DNA of 64,000 nt. It comes from Lysobacteraceae bacterium (GTDB taxonomy: Bacteria; Pseudomonadota; Gammaproteobacteria; Nevskiales; Nevskiaceae). The stretch covers positions 50,487 through 114,486 of the forward strand of contig PNMW01000073.1 of NCBI GenBank assembly GCA_013823855.1, given 5' to 3'. Under the pieces are notes generated by a model. The model made no database searches. It saw nothing but the letters and a program-made list of their open reading frames with translations, and was not told the origin of the DNA. Of the stretch, positions 1 to 8,333 are shown in pieces. Every line of letters starts with the position of its first letter. Within the stretch, counting starts at the first letter, position 1. The position numbers were made by a program, and so were the translations under genes.

Positions 1-29
1 CCGGGGACGGCGGTGGAGGGAACCGCGAT

Positions 30-1013
30 TCAGCGCAGCGATTCCCGCGTGATCTTCCAGCTGCCGCCGACCTGCGCCAGTTCGATGACCTTGGTCACCT
101 TGTCCGAGATGGTGTCGGAACTGTAGTCCTGGATGAAGGTGACGCTGACGTGCTGGGCGTCCAGCCGGGTGACCTCTGCGTCCAGCACCGACACGGCGAT
201 CGACTTCGCCTTGCCGATGCGGATCCGGCGCTGCTCGCGCCACTCGCCGAGCGCCAGCCCGCCATCGGGCTTGAAGTCCGGTGCGTAGGCGGCCAGGTAG
301 GCGTCGACATCGCGGCTCGACCAGGCCGCAGCCCAGACATCGAGTGCTTTCAGCACGGTATCGTCGGAAACCGCAGCTGCCGGCGCCGGCGCCGGTACCG
401 GTGCGGCAGCTGTGGCCGGTGCCGGCGCTGCCACGGCTGCTGTGGCCGCCGGGGCCGGTGCTGCCGGCGGCGGCGCGGCCGCCACCGCGCCGCGCGTGCC
501 GGCGCCGTTCAGATTGTTGAGCAGCGACAGCTTGTAGCGCGTGGTCGCGTTGGTCGAATCCAGCGCCAGTGCCCGGTTGTAGGCAGCGCCGGCCAGCGCG
601 GCATAGATATCCCCGAGATTCTCGTGCGCGGTCGCGTAGGCGGGGTTGGTGTTCAGCGCCGCCTCCAGCGCATCACGGGCCTTGTCGTAGTCGCCGGCCT
701 GGGCGTAGAGCACGGCGAGGTTGTTGTACGGCTCGGGCAGCTGCGGATAGTCGCGGGTCAGGTCGGTAAAGGCCTTGATCGCGTCGGCGCTCCGGTTCAG
801 CTTGACCAGGACCAGCGCACGCGTGAAGCGGCCTTCGGCGTCCTGCGGGCTGGCGGCCAGGAAACGGTCGATGCGCTTCAGCGCGCTGTCGAGATCACCC
901 TGCTTGATCAGGGCCTGCGCCTCTTCCACCGGCGTCGCCGCCTGGACCGCGAATCCGGCAGCGATACCCGCAAACATCATGCATGCTGCACTGAGACGAA
1001 AGCACCGGTTCAC
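30..1013 (-). CDS. Secreted TPR protein with NTF2-like C-terminal domain
   Basis: Predicted periplasmic or envelope protein of 327 residues. The N-terminus has a signal peptide (positively charged start, hydrophobic core, cleavage near AVQAA). Residues about 30-170 form tetratricopeptide repeats (clear example PEPYNNLAVLYAQAGDYDKA). An Ala/Pro-rich linker follows at about 185-225. The last ~110 residues resemble the NTF2/SnoaL-like dimerisation domain found in Cds6-type L,D-transpeptidase partners and YybH proteins. I chose the GTG start at 1013 because GAGGAG lies 5 nt upstream and the reading frame then begins directly with the signal peptide; longer starts give unlikely sequence. The gene is divergent from waaC. 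TPR proteins of this type usually scaffold envelope complexes; the partner here is unknown. Confidence 0.8.
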   Translation of the reverse strand: MNRCFRLSAACMMFAGIAAGFAVQAATPVEEAQALIKQGDLDSALKRIDRFLAASPQDAEGRFTRALVLVKLNRSADAIKAFTDLTRDYPQLPEPYNNLAVLYAQAGDYDKARDALEAALNTNPAYATAHENLGDIYAALAGAAYNRALALDSTNATTRYKLSLLNNLNGAGTRGAVAAAPPPAAPAPAATAAVAAPAPATAAAPVPAPAPAAAVSDDTVLKALDVWAAAWSSRDVDAYLAAYAPDFKPDGGLALGEWREQRRIRIGKAKSIAVSVLDAEVTRLDAQHVSVTFIQDYSSDTISDKVTKVIELAQVGGSWKITRESLR

Positions 1014-1193
1014 GCTGGCTCCTCGGGTAGGCCTGTTATCGACGATGATGATGACAGCCCGGCGGGCCGCCTTTGCATAATGCGGACGACCGGCTGAGCG
1101 GACGCGCTCCGGACGTGCGAATGCCGACGAAATATACCAGTTGGTGCCGCCCGCTCCTCGTCCGTCCCCGGCTCCCGAACGTTTCCCGAAGAC

Positions 1194-2189
1194 ATGCAGC
1201 TGCTCATCGTCAAGACCACCTCGCTCGGCGATCTGATCCACACGCTGCCGGCCTTGAACGACGCCGCGAAGGCGATTCCCTGCCTGAAGACGGACTGGCT
1301 GGCCGAACGTCCGTTTGCCGAGATTCCCGGCTGGCATCCGGCGGTCCGCCGGGTGATCGCTTCCGATCTGCGCCGCTGGCGCAAGGCGCCGCTGGCGGCC
1401 CTGCGCAGCGGCGACTGGGCGCGCTTCCGCAGCGATCTGCGCCAGACCCGCTACGACCTGGTGCTCGATGCCCAGGGCCTGGTGAAAAGCGCCTTCCTCG
1501 CCAGCCGCGCCGACGGCAGCAGCGCCGGCCCGGACTGGGCTTCAGCGCGCGAACCGCTGGCCTCGCTGTTCTATGGCCGTCGGCTGACGGTGCCGCCGCA
1601 TGGCCGCGAGCACGCCATCACCCGCACCCGACGGCTGTTCGCCGCCGCGCTCGGCTATCCGTTGCCGGCCGATCTCGGCCGGCCGCCGGAATCCGGGCTC
1701 GACCGCGCGCGTTTCGCCCATCCCGACAGCGCCACGCCATACGCGCTGTTCCTGCACGGCACCACCTGGCCGACCAAGCGCTGGCCGCTGGCGCACTGGC
1801 AGCGGCTGGCGCGCTGGTTTGCAGGTCGGGGCATCGCCGTGGTGCTGCCCTGGGGCAGCGACGCCGAACGCGCCGATGCCGACGCGATCGCCGCCGCCAG
1901 CCCGAACGCGCGGGTGCTGCCGAAGCTCGGCCTGACCGCCGTCGCCGGCTGGATCGCGCATGCCCGGGTGATCGTCGGCGTCGACACCGGGCTGATGCAT
2001 CTGGCCGCCGCCCTCGGCACGCCGGGGTTGTCGCTGTACGGCCCGACCCTGCCGCAGATGACCGGCGCCTTCGGCCGCCACCAGCACTGGCTGTGCAATG
2101 ACGGTCAGCCGCCGACCATCGACCGCGAACGGCCGCTGACCGTCAAGGTCGAGCGGGTGATCGAACAGTTGCCGATCCTGCTGTCCTGA
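1194..2189 (+). CDS. waaC: Lipopolysaccharide heptosyltransferase I
   Basis: Glycosyltransferase family 9 enzyme that adds the first L-glycero-D-manno-heptose to the Kdo residues of the LPS inner core on the cytoplasmic face of the inner membrane. Its length, 331 residues, is typical. The N-terminus LLIVKTTSLGDLIHTLPAL is the hallmark WaaC start. The donor-binding half shows FLHGTTWPTKRWP (about 185-197) and GVDTGLMHLAAALGTPGLSLYGPT (about 262-285). Gene order with the family-2 glycosyltransferase 19 nt downstream and waaA 2 kb away supports an LPS-core locus. WaaC rather than WaaF is favoured by the TSLGD motif. Confidence 0.93.
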   Translation: MQLLIVKTTSLGDLIHTLPALNDAAKAIPCLKTDWLAERPFAEIPGWHPAVRRVIASDLRRWRKAPLAALRSGDWARFRSDLRQTRYDLVLDAQGLVKSAFLASRADGSSAGPDWASAREPLASLFYGRRLTVPPHGREHAITRTRRLFAAALGYPLPADLGRPPESGLDRARFAHPDSATPYALFLHGTTWPTKRWPLAHWQRLARWFAGRGIAVVLPWGSDAERADADAIAAASPNARVLPKLGLTAVAGWIAHARVIVGVDTGLMHLAAALGTPGLSLYGPTLPQMTGAFGRHQHWLCNDGQPPTIDRERPLTVKVERVIEQLPILLS

Positions 2190-2208
2190 ACCGAACGAGG
2201 GCCGCCTC

Positions 2209-2979
2209 ATGCGCCTGCCGCTGTCCGTCACCGTGATCACGCTCAACGAGGAGCGCAACCTCGGCCGCTGCCTGAATGCGGTGGCCGACATTGCCAGCGA
2301 GATCGTCGTCGTCGATTCCGGCTCCACCGACCGCACCGCCGAGATCGCGGCGCGCTTCGGCGCCAGGTTCGTGTTCAACAAGTGGAGCGGCTTCAACGCC
2401 CAGCGCATGTTCGGTGCCGAGCACTGCACCCAGCCGTGGATCCTGGCGCTCGACGCCGACGAGGAAGTCAGCGACGAGCTGCGCGCCGCGCTGGTCGCCG
2501 CCCTCGGCCACGGCGAATCGCCGCATGCCGGCATCGCGTTCTCGCGCCGCACCTTCTATCTGGGCGCCTGGATCTGGCACGTCTGGTACCCGGAATGGCG
2601 GCTGCGCCTGTACCGCCGCGACCGCGGCCGCTGGGTCGGCGAGGAGCCGCATGGCTACTGCGAAGTCGACGGCAGCAGCTTGCGGGTCGACGGCGACCTG
2701 CTGCACTACAGCTTCCGCAACCTCACCGAGCACCTGAGCAAGACGCTCGGCTATGCCCGCACCAGCGCCGGCATCGCCCACGCCCGCGGCAAGCGCTTCA
2801 ACGGCTGGCGGATGGTCGGCGGGGCGCTGTTCCGGGTGTTCCGCGACGTGGTGCTGAAATCCGGCTGGCGCGACGGCTGGCGCGGTGTGCTGATCGCGAT
2901 GATCGGCGGCTATTCGTCGTTCGCCAAGCAGGCCTTCCTGTACGAGGCCGAGCTGGAAGCGAAGAAGCAGGAGCCGTAG
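2209..2979 (+). CDS. Family 2 glycosyltransferase, LPS core (WaaE/KdtX-like)
   Basis: Predicted cytoplasmic GT-A glycosyltransferase of 256 residues, related to WaaE/KdtX enzymes that add glucose to the first heptose of the inner core. It shows the N-terminal nucleotide-sugar signature VTVITLNEERNLGRCL, then VVVDSGSTDRTAE, and the metal-binding LALDADEEVS (DxD) near residue 83. It starts 19 nt after waaC and was probably co-transcribed with it. The exact sugar cannot be read from sequence. The stop codon TAG is part of the GTAG head of the repeat that begins at 2976. Confidence 0.85.
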   Translation: MRLPLSVTVITLNEERNLGRCLNAVADIASEIVVVDSGSTDRTAEIAARFGARFVFNKWSGFNAQRMFGAEHCTQPWILALDADEEVSDELRAALVAALGHGESPHAGIAFSRRTFYLGAWIWHVWYPEWRLRLYRRDRGRWVGEEPHGYCEVDGSSLRVDGDLLHYSFRNLTEHLSKTLGYARTSAGIAHARGKRFNGWRMVGGALFRVFRDVVLKSGWRDGWRGVLIAMIGGYSSFAKQAFLYEAELEAKKQEP

Positions 2980-3128
2980 GGCGGGTCAAGACCCGCCGTT
3001 TTGACGGTTGCGCAAACGTCATGGCGGTCGAGACCCGCCGTTGGGGCCTCCGCATCAACGTCATGGCGATCGAGACCCGCCGTTTGGGCCTCCGCATCAA
3101 CGTCATGGCGGGTCGCGACCCGCCCTAC
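2976..3128. repeat. REP-like inverted repeat enclosing three tandem ~42-bp units
   Basis: A perfect 12-bp inverted repeat, GTAGGGCGGGTC at 2976-2987 and GACCCGCCCTAC at 3117-3128, flanks tandem units at 2981-3023, 3024-3065 and 3066-3107 plus a partial fourth. Each unit starts with a GCGRTC-GACCCGC hairpin and ends in AACGTCATG. The terminal hairpins have a 2-nt loop and carry the GTAG head typical of REP elements associated with RAYT transposases. The element fills the gap between convergent genes and could also serve as a bidirectional terminator. Both flanking genes use the TAG of GTAG as their stop codon. Confidence 0.8.
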
Positions 3129-4060
3129 GTGCGGCGATAGACATCCTCGGCACCGGGCGGCCGGTGCTTGAAGCGGCGATGGCTCCAGAAGTACTGCTCC
3201 GGGCACTTCAGCACCGCGTCCTCGATCAGCGCATTGATGCGCCGGGCATCGGCGACGTCATCGCCGCTCGGGAAGTTCTCCAGTGCCGGCTGCACGGTGA
3301 CGAGGTAGCGGCCATTGCGCCGCTCGCCGAAGAACGGCACCACCCTGGCGCGGCCGAGCGTGGCCAGCTTGGCGGTCGCGGTCAGGGTCAGGGTCGGCAC
3401 GCCGAAGAACGGCACGAAGATCGCGCCCGGCACTTCCAGCGTCTGGTCCGGCCCGTACCAGACGGCGTGGCCGCTGCGCAGCGCCCGCAGCAGGCTTTTC
3501 AGATCGTCCTTCGGCAGCGCCGGCCGGCCCGAGCGCTCGGCGCGCCAGCGGTGCATCCACCAGTCGACGAAGGCGTTGTCGGCCGGCCGGTACATCGCGT
3601 GGAACGGCCGCTGCGCCAGACAGATGCCGCGCGCCGCCATCTCCAGCTGGGTGAAATGCCCGGTCAGCAGCAGCACGCCGGCACCGTCGGCATGGGCGGC
3701 ATCGAGATGCTCGATGCCGCGTACCTCGATGCGGTCGCGGAGCTTGGCGTCCGGTGCCAGCCAGGCCAGCAGCGCTTCGAACAGGCCCATGCCGAGCGCC
3801 CGGAAATGGCCTTCGACCATCCGCACGATGGTCGGCTCGTCGAGTTCCGGAAAGCACAGCCTCAGGTTGATGCGGACGATCCGGCGGCGGCTCGGCAGCA
3901 GCCGCCAGACGGTCCAGCCGATGCCCGAGCCGATCGCCAGCAGCCAGCCGACGGGCAGCCGGCACAGCAAACGTCCGATGCCGAGCAGCGCCCAGGCCAG
4001 CCACCAGCGCGGATGCAGCAGGGCGCGCGGCAGCGGCGCGGTTTCGGGGGCGGTGCTCAT
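3125..4060 (-). CDS. Lipid A biosynthesis late acyltransferase (LpxL/HtrB family)
   Basis: Inner-membrane lysophospholipid-acyltransferase-type enzyme that transfers a secondary acyl chain to lipid A, using acyl-ACP. It has 311 residues, as usual. A membrane-anchoring N-terminal helix (about 17-55) precedes the catalytic HX4E motif in LLLTGHFTQLEMAARG (about 131-145) and the YRP segment typical of LpxL/LpxM. The C-terminal region FFGERRNGRYLVTV and YFWSHRRFKHRP matches the family. It is convergent with the glycosyltransferase and divergent from waaA. The chain-length specificity (LpxL or LpxM) is not assigned. Confidence 0.88.
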   Translation of the reverse strand: MSTAPETAPLPRALLHPRWWLAWALLGIGRLLCRLPVGWLLAIGSGIGWTVWRLLPSRRRIVRINLRLCFPELDEPTIVRMVEGHFRALGMGLFEALLAWLAPDAKLRDRIEVRGIEHLDAAHADGAGVLLLTGHFTQLEMAARGICLAQRPFHAMYRPADNAFVDWWMHRWRAERSGRPALPKDDLKSLLRALRSGHAVWYGPDQTLEVPGAIFVPFFGVPTLTLTATAKLATLGRARVVPFFGERRNGRYLVTVQPALENFPSGDDVADARRINALIEDAVLKCPEQYFWSHRRFKHRPPGAEDVYRRT

Positions 4061-4110
4061 CGGCGCAGTTTATCGTTGCGTGCCTGTCGATAGCCCCCCA
4101 TCCTTGCGCC

Positions 4111-5406
4111 GTGCGCCTCGCCTACACCCTCCTGCTCTACCTCGCAGCGCCGTTCGCGCTGCTGCGCCTGCTGTGGAAAAGCCGGCAGCTGGCCGGCTAT
4201 CGCGGCCGCATCGGCGAGCGCTTCGGCTTCGTGCCGCCGGCGCCGGGCGAGGGCGTCGCGGTCTGGGTCCATGCGGTGTCGGTCGGCGAGGCGCTGGCCG
4301 CCCAGCCGCTGATCGAGGCGCTGATCGCCCGCCACGGCGAGCGCCGCGTCTGGGTCACCAGCACCACGCCGACCGGTTCCGCGCGGGTCGTCGCGGCGTT
4401 CGGTGATCGCGTGCTGCACAGCTATGCCCCCTACGACCTGCCGGACGTGGTCGGCCGCTTCCTCGGCCGGGTGCGTCCGGGCCGCTTCGTGGTGATGGAA
4501 ACCGAGCTGTGGCCGAACCTGTTCCGGGCCTGCGCGGTGCGCGGCATTCCGCTGACCATCGCCAATGCCCGGCTGTCGCCGCGCAGCTTTCGCGGTTACG
4601 GCCGGGTCCGCGGCTTCATGCGCGACACCCTGTCCGACGTGACCATGGTCGCCGCCCAGTCGAAGTCCGACGCCGCCCGCTTCCGCACGCTCGGCGGCCG
4701 GCGCGAGCGGGTCCGGGTGATCGGCAACCTGAAGTTCGATCTGGCATTGCCGGGTCCGAGCATCGACGACGGCCGCCGCCTGCGGGCGCGCTTCGGCCCG
4801 CGCCCGGCGTGGATCGCGGCCTCGACCCATGACGGCGAGGAAGCCGCCGCGCTCGCCGCCCACGCGGCCGTGCTCGAACTGCAGCCGGATGCGCTGCTGC
4901 TGCTGGTGCCGCGCCATCCGCAGCGTTTCGGCGCGGTCTGGTCGCTGATCGAGGAGGCCGGTCTGGCCGGCGAACGCCGCTCGCGGCTGGCCGCGCTCGA
5001 CAAGTCCGGCCACGCGCCGGATCTGGCCGAGGTGCAGGTATTCCTCGGCGACAGCATGGGCGAGATGTTCCTGTACCTGGCGATGGCCGACGTCGCCTTC
5101 GTCGGCGGCAGCCTGGCGCCGGTCGGCGGCCACAACGTGCTGGAACCGGCCGCGCTCGGCCTGCCGGTGCTGTTCGGCCCGCAGATGCACAACTTCGTCG
5201 CTGCCCGCGAGCTGCTGCTGGAACGCGACGCGGCCATCGAAGTCGCCGATGCGGCGCAGCTGGCCGAGGAACTGGCGGTGCTGCTCGCCCATCCCGAGCG
5301 CTGCCGGGCGATGGGCGAAGCCGGGTCGGCGGCGGTCGCCGGCAATCGCGGCGCGCTGAAGCGGCTGCTGACCCTGATCGAAGCCCAGATTCCCGCGCAC
5401 GCATGA
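4111..5406 (+). CDS. waaA: 3-deoxy-D-manno-octulosonic acid (Kdo) transferase
   Basis: Inner-membrane-anchored GT30 enzyme that adds Kdo from CMP-Kdo to lipid IVA, the first step of LPS core assembly. It has 431 residues, with an N-terminal membrane anchor (LAYTLLLYLAAPFALLRLL). Family motifs include VWVHAVSVGEALAAQPLIEAL (about 50-70, acceptor site glutamate), METELWPNLF (about 130), and GGSLAPVGGHNVLEPAALG (about 330-350, nucleotide binding). The start is GTG at 4111, which gives the anchor at the very N-terminus. The stop overlaps the next start (ATGA at 5403). Whether it adds one or two Kdo units cannot be told. Confidence 0.95.
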   Translation: MRLAYTLLLYLAAPFALLRLLWKSRQLAGYRGRIGERFGFVPPAPGEGVAVWVHAVSVGEALAAQPLIEALIARHGERRVWVTSTTPTGSARVVAAFGDRVLHSYAPYDLPDVVGRFLGRVRPGRFVVMETELWPNLFRACAVRGIPLTIANARLSPRSFRGYGRVRGFMRDTLSDVTMVAAQSKSDAARFRTLGGRRERVRVIGNLKFDLALPGPSIDDGRRLRARFGPRPAWIAASTHDGEEAAALAAHAAVLELQPDALLLLVPRHPQRFGAVWSLIEEAGLAGERRSRLAALDKSGHAPDLAEVQVFLGDSMGEMFLYLAMADVAFVGGSLAPVGGHNVLEPAALGLPVLFGPQMHNFVAARELLLERDAAIEVADAAQLAEELAVLLAHPERCRAMGEAGSAAVAGNRGALKRLLTLIEAQIPAHA

Positions 5407-6455
5407 AGCCCGATGATCTGGTGATCGTGCGGCCCGAAGGCCTGTACTGCCCGCATGGCGATTTCCACATCGACCCCTGGCGCGGCGTGCCGCGCGCGGT
5501 GATCACCCATGCCCATGCCGACCACGCCCGCGGCGGCAGCCAGCATTACTGGGCCGCCGCCCGAGGCCAGGCGCTGCTGCGCGAACGGCTCGGCAAGCAG
5601 GCATCGATCACGCCGCTGGCCTATGGCGAAACGGCGCGCTTCGGCGAAGTCACCGTGTCGCTGCACCCGGCCGGCCACATCCTCGGCTCGGCCCAGGTGC
5701 GGATCGTCCATGACGACGGCCGAATCTGGGGCGTGTCCGGCGACTTCAAGCGCGACCGCGACCCGAGCTGCGACGCCTTCGAGCCGTTCGCCTGCGATAC
5801 CTGGATCACCGAAGCGACGTTCGCGCTGCCGATCTACCGCTGGACCGACACCCGCGAGATCGCCGCCGAAATCTTCGCCTGGTGGCAGGCCTGCAAGGCC
5901 GATGGCCAGAGTGCGGTGCTGTTCTGCTACTCGCTCGGCAAGGCGCAGCGGGTGCTCGCCGAGCTGACCGGATTCACCGATGAAACCGTCTACGTCCACG
6001 GCGCGATGCCGGGCCTGATCAAGGCCTACCGCGCCGCCGGCATCCGCATGCTGCCGACCGAGGCGGTCGGCAACATTCCAAAGGGCACCTCGTTCGCCGG
6101 CAAGCTGGTGCTGGCGCCGCCCGGCGCCAGCGGCACGCCGTGGATGAAGCGCCTGCACCCGTACTCGACCGGCTTCGCCAGCGGCTGGATGCGCGTGCGC
6201 GGCGGCAAGCGCCGGCTGGCCTACGATCGCGGGTTCGTGCTCAGCGACCACGCCGACTGGGACTCGCTGCTGGCGACCATCGACGACACCGGTGCCCGCC
6301 GCGTCCTGGTCACCCACGGTCACGGCGACGCGCTGATCGCCCACCTGACGGCGCGCGGCATCGAGGCGTCGATGCTGGCGACCAAGTTCGAGGGCGAAGG
6401 CGGTGCGGCGGCGGACGACGCGGCCGAACGGGTCGACAGCGCCGCCGCCGAATGA
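5403..6455 (+). CDS. Ligase-associated DNA exonuclease (metallo-beta-lactamase fold)
   Basis: Predicted 3'-end-processing DNA exonuclease of the metallo-beta-lactamase/beta-CASP-like family that accompanies bacterial ATP-dependent DNA ligases in a DNA damage response module. It has 350 residues. Metal-binding motifs are ITHAHADHARGG (HxHxDH, about 36-47), HPAGHILGSAQ (about 85-95), VSGDFKRDRD (about 112) and VLSDHADW (about 280). It starts within the stop of waaA and is followed by the DNA ligase gene after 91 nt. The family function is known mainly from gene neighbourhood. Confidence 0.9.
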   Translation: MKPDDLVIVRPEGLYCPHGDFHIDPWRGVPRAVITHAHADHARGGSQHYWAAARGQALLRERLGKQASITPLAYGETARFGEVTVSLHPAGHILGSAQVRIVHDDGRIWGVSGDFKRDRDPSCDAFEPFACDTWITEATFALPIYRWTDTREIAAEIFAWWQACKADGQSAVLFCYSLGKAQRVLAELTGFTDETVYVHGAMPGLIKAYRAAGIRMLPTEAVGNIPKGTSFAGKLVLAPPGASGTPWMKRLHPYSTGFASGWMRVRGGKRRLAYDRGFVLSDHADWDSLLATIDDTGARRVLVTHGHGDALIAHLTARGIEASMLATKFEGEGGAAADDAAERVDSAAAE

Positions 6456-6546
6456 TGCCGACGGTGGCTGAGCCGAAGCCCGCAGCGGCCAGGCCGATCG
6501 CGATGCCGGCAGCGATGACGGCCTGCCGCGCTCCGCAGGCGCGACG

Positions 6547-8313
6547 ATGAAGCGCTTCGCCGCGCTCTATGCCCGGCTCGACGACAGCCGCGCGACCTCG
6601 GCGAAGGTCGAGGCGATGCGCGCCTACTTCGCGGAGGCACCGGCCGCCGATGCCGCCTGGGGCCTGTACTTCCTGTCCGGCCAGCGGCTCAAGCGGCTGA
6701 TCGCGCCGACCCTGCTGCGCAGCTGGATCAGCGACGCCACCGGGCTGGCACCGGCGATCGTCGAGGAGTGCTACGCCCATGTCGGCGATCTGGCCGAAAC
6801 CCTGGCCCTGCTGCTCGATCGCGCCGCGCGCCCGCAGCCGCCGATCGAGCGCGGGCTGGCCGAATGGGTCGCCTGGCTGCTGGCGCTGCGCGAGCAGGAG
6901 GTCGAGGCGCAGCGCACGGCGCTGCTCGACGTCTGGGCGCGGCTGCCGCTCGACGAATGCTTTTTGTTCAACAAGCTGCTGACCGGTGCGCTGCGGGTCG
7001 GCGTATCCAGCGGGCTGGCGGCGCGGGCGCTGGCGCTGCATGCGGGGCTCGATGAAACCCTGATCGCGCAGCGACTGATGGGCGAGTGGCTGCGCGTTGC
7101 GAGCACGGCTCGCAGCCGCCACGAACGCCCGGCCATGAATGGCCGGGCCGGCGGTGGTGAAGACGGGCTTCCCGCAGCCGTGAAGGGCGACTCGCTGGCC
7201 AACCATCCCGACAGCGCGGCCCAAGCCTTCGCCGCGCTGCTGGCGCCCGGCAGCGCCGAAGCGCATCCCTCGCAGCCCTACCCGTTCTGCCTGGCCAGCC
7301 CGATCGAGGATGCGCCGGATGCGATCTGGGACGCCGGCCTGCCGTCCGGGCTAGGGCCGGTCGCCGACTACCTCGCCGAATGGAAGTGGGATGGCATTCG
7401 CGGCCAGCTGATCCGCCGCGCCGGGCAGACCTTCCTGTGGTCGCGTGGCGAAGAGCTGCTCAATGGCCGCTTCCCGGAAATCGAGGCCGCGGCGGCCGGT
7501 CTGCCGGATGGCACCGTGCTCGACGGCGAAATCCTGGCGCATGACGGCGCGGCGGTGCTGCCGTTCGCGAAGCTGCAGACCCGGATCGGCCGCAAGACCG
7601 TCGGCAGGAAGCTGCTGGCCGAGGCGCCGGTGGCCTTCGTCGCCTACGACCTGATCGAGTGGCTGCACGAGGACTGGCGCGGCCGGTCGCTGGCCGAGCG
7701 ACGCGCACAGCTTGAAACCATCGTCGCGAGCAGCGCCGCGCCGCGGCTGAAGCTGTCCGAACCGGTGAGCGCCGACAGCTGGGAGGCGCTGGCGGCATCG
7801 AGGGCGGAAGCCCGCGAACGCGGCGTCGAGGGCCTGATGCTGAAAGCGCGCGATTCCCGCTACCAGACCGGCCGCAAGCGTGGCGCCTGGTGGAAATGGA
7901 AGCTGGCGGCGATGAGCATCGACTGCGTGCTGCTCTATGCGCAGGCCGGTCACGGCCGCCGCGCCAACCTGTACACCGACTACACGCTGGCGGTCTGGGA
8001 AGGCCCGAACCCCGGCGAAGGCCTGCTGCTGCCGGTTGCCAAGGCCTATTCCGGGCTCACCGATGCCGAGCTGACCAGGATGGACAGCTGGATCAAGAAG
8101 CACACGCGCGAGAAGTTCGGCCCGGTGCGCAGCGTCGAGGCCAGCGCCGACGCCGGGCAGGTGTTCGAGATCGCCTTCGAAGGCATCCAGGCCAGCAGCC
8201 GCCACAAGGCCGGCGTGGCGCTGCGCTTTCCGCGCATCGCCCGCTGGCGCACCGACAAGCCGGCCCGCGAAGCCAATACGCTCGCCGACCTGAAGCGCCT
8301 GCTGCCGCGCTGA
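6547..8313 (+). CDS. ATP-dependent DNA ligase with palindromic in-frame insertion
   Basis: Eukaryote-like ATP-dependent DNA ligase of the kind encoded beside an exonuclease and Lhr-like helicase; seals nicks, probably in repair. It has 588 residues. The N-terminal DNA-binding domain spans about 1-180. The adenylation motif is EWKWDGIRGQ, with catalytic Lys280; downstream are LDGEILAHD, VAYDLIEW, EGLMLKARDS and WWKWKL (motif V). The C-terminal OB domain ends EIAFEGIQASSRHKAGVALRFPRI. Between the conserved LMGEW segment (about 178) and FAALLAP (about 229) lies an Arg/Gly-rich stretch encoded by two hairpins (7098-7114, 7127-7148), so the protein is longer than relatives there. The frame stays open. 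Confidence 0.93.
   Translation: MKRFAALYARLDDSRATSAKVEAMRAYFAEAPAADAAWGLYFLSGQRLKRLIAPTLLRSWISDATGLAPAIVEECYAHVGDLAETLALLLDRAARPQPPIERGLAEWVAWLLALREQEVEAQRTALLDVWARLPLDECFLFNKLLTGALRVGVSSGLAARALALHAGLDETLIAQRLMGEWLRVASTARSRHERPAMNGRAGGGEDGLPAAVKGDSLANHPDSAAQAFAALLAPGSAEAHPSQPYPFCLASPIEDAPDAIWDAGLPSGLGPVADYLAEWKWDGIRGQLIRRAGQTFLWSRGEELLNGRFPEIEAAAAGLPDGTVLDGEILAHDGAAVLPFAKLQTRIGRKTVGRKLLAEAPVAFVAYDLIEWLHEDWRGRSLAERRAQLETIVASSAAPRLKLSEPVSADSWEALAASRAEARERGVEGLMLKARDSRYQTGRKRGAWWKWKLAAMSIDCVLLYAQAGHGRRANLYTDYTLAVWEGPNPGEGLLLPVAKAYSGLTDAELTRMDSWIKKHTREKFGPVRSVEASADAGQVFEIAFEGIQASSRHKAGVALRFPRIARWRTDKPAREANTLADLKRLLPR
7098..7148. repeat. Two adjacent palindromes inserted in the DNA ligase coding frame
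   Basis: A 7-bp stem with 3-nt loop (TGCGAGC-ACG-GCTCGCA, 7098-7114) is followed after 12 nt by a 10-bp perfect stem with 2-nt loop (GCCCGGCCAT-GA-ATGGCCGGGC, 7127-7148). The encoded residues (about 184-201) fall at a variable junction between ligase domains and look unlike family sequence. The second palindrome resembles GGCCATxxATGGCC-type intergenic repeats common in high-GC gammaproteobacteria. Confidence 0.65.
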
Positions 8314-8333
8314 TCCGGCGTGCGGTGCCGGCT

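Noticed and set aside
2981..3107. CRISPR array from three tandem units
   Set aside because: The units are contiguous with no spacers of constant length, and no cas gene is present. A REP-like element with tandem units explains them better.
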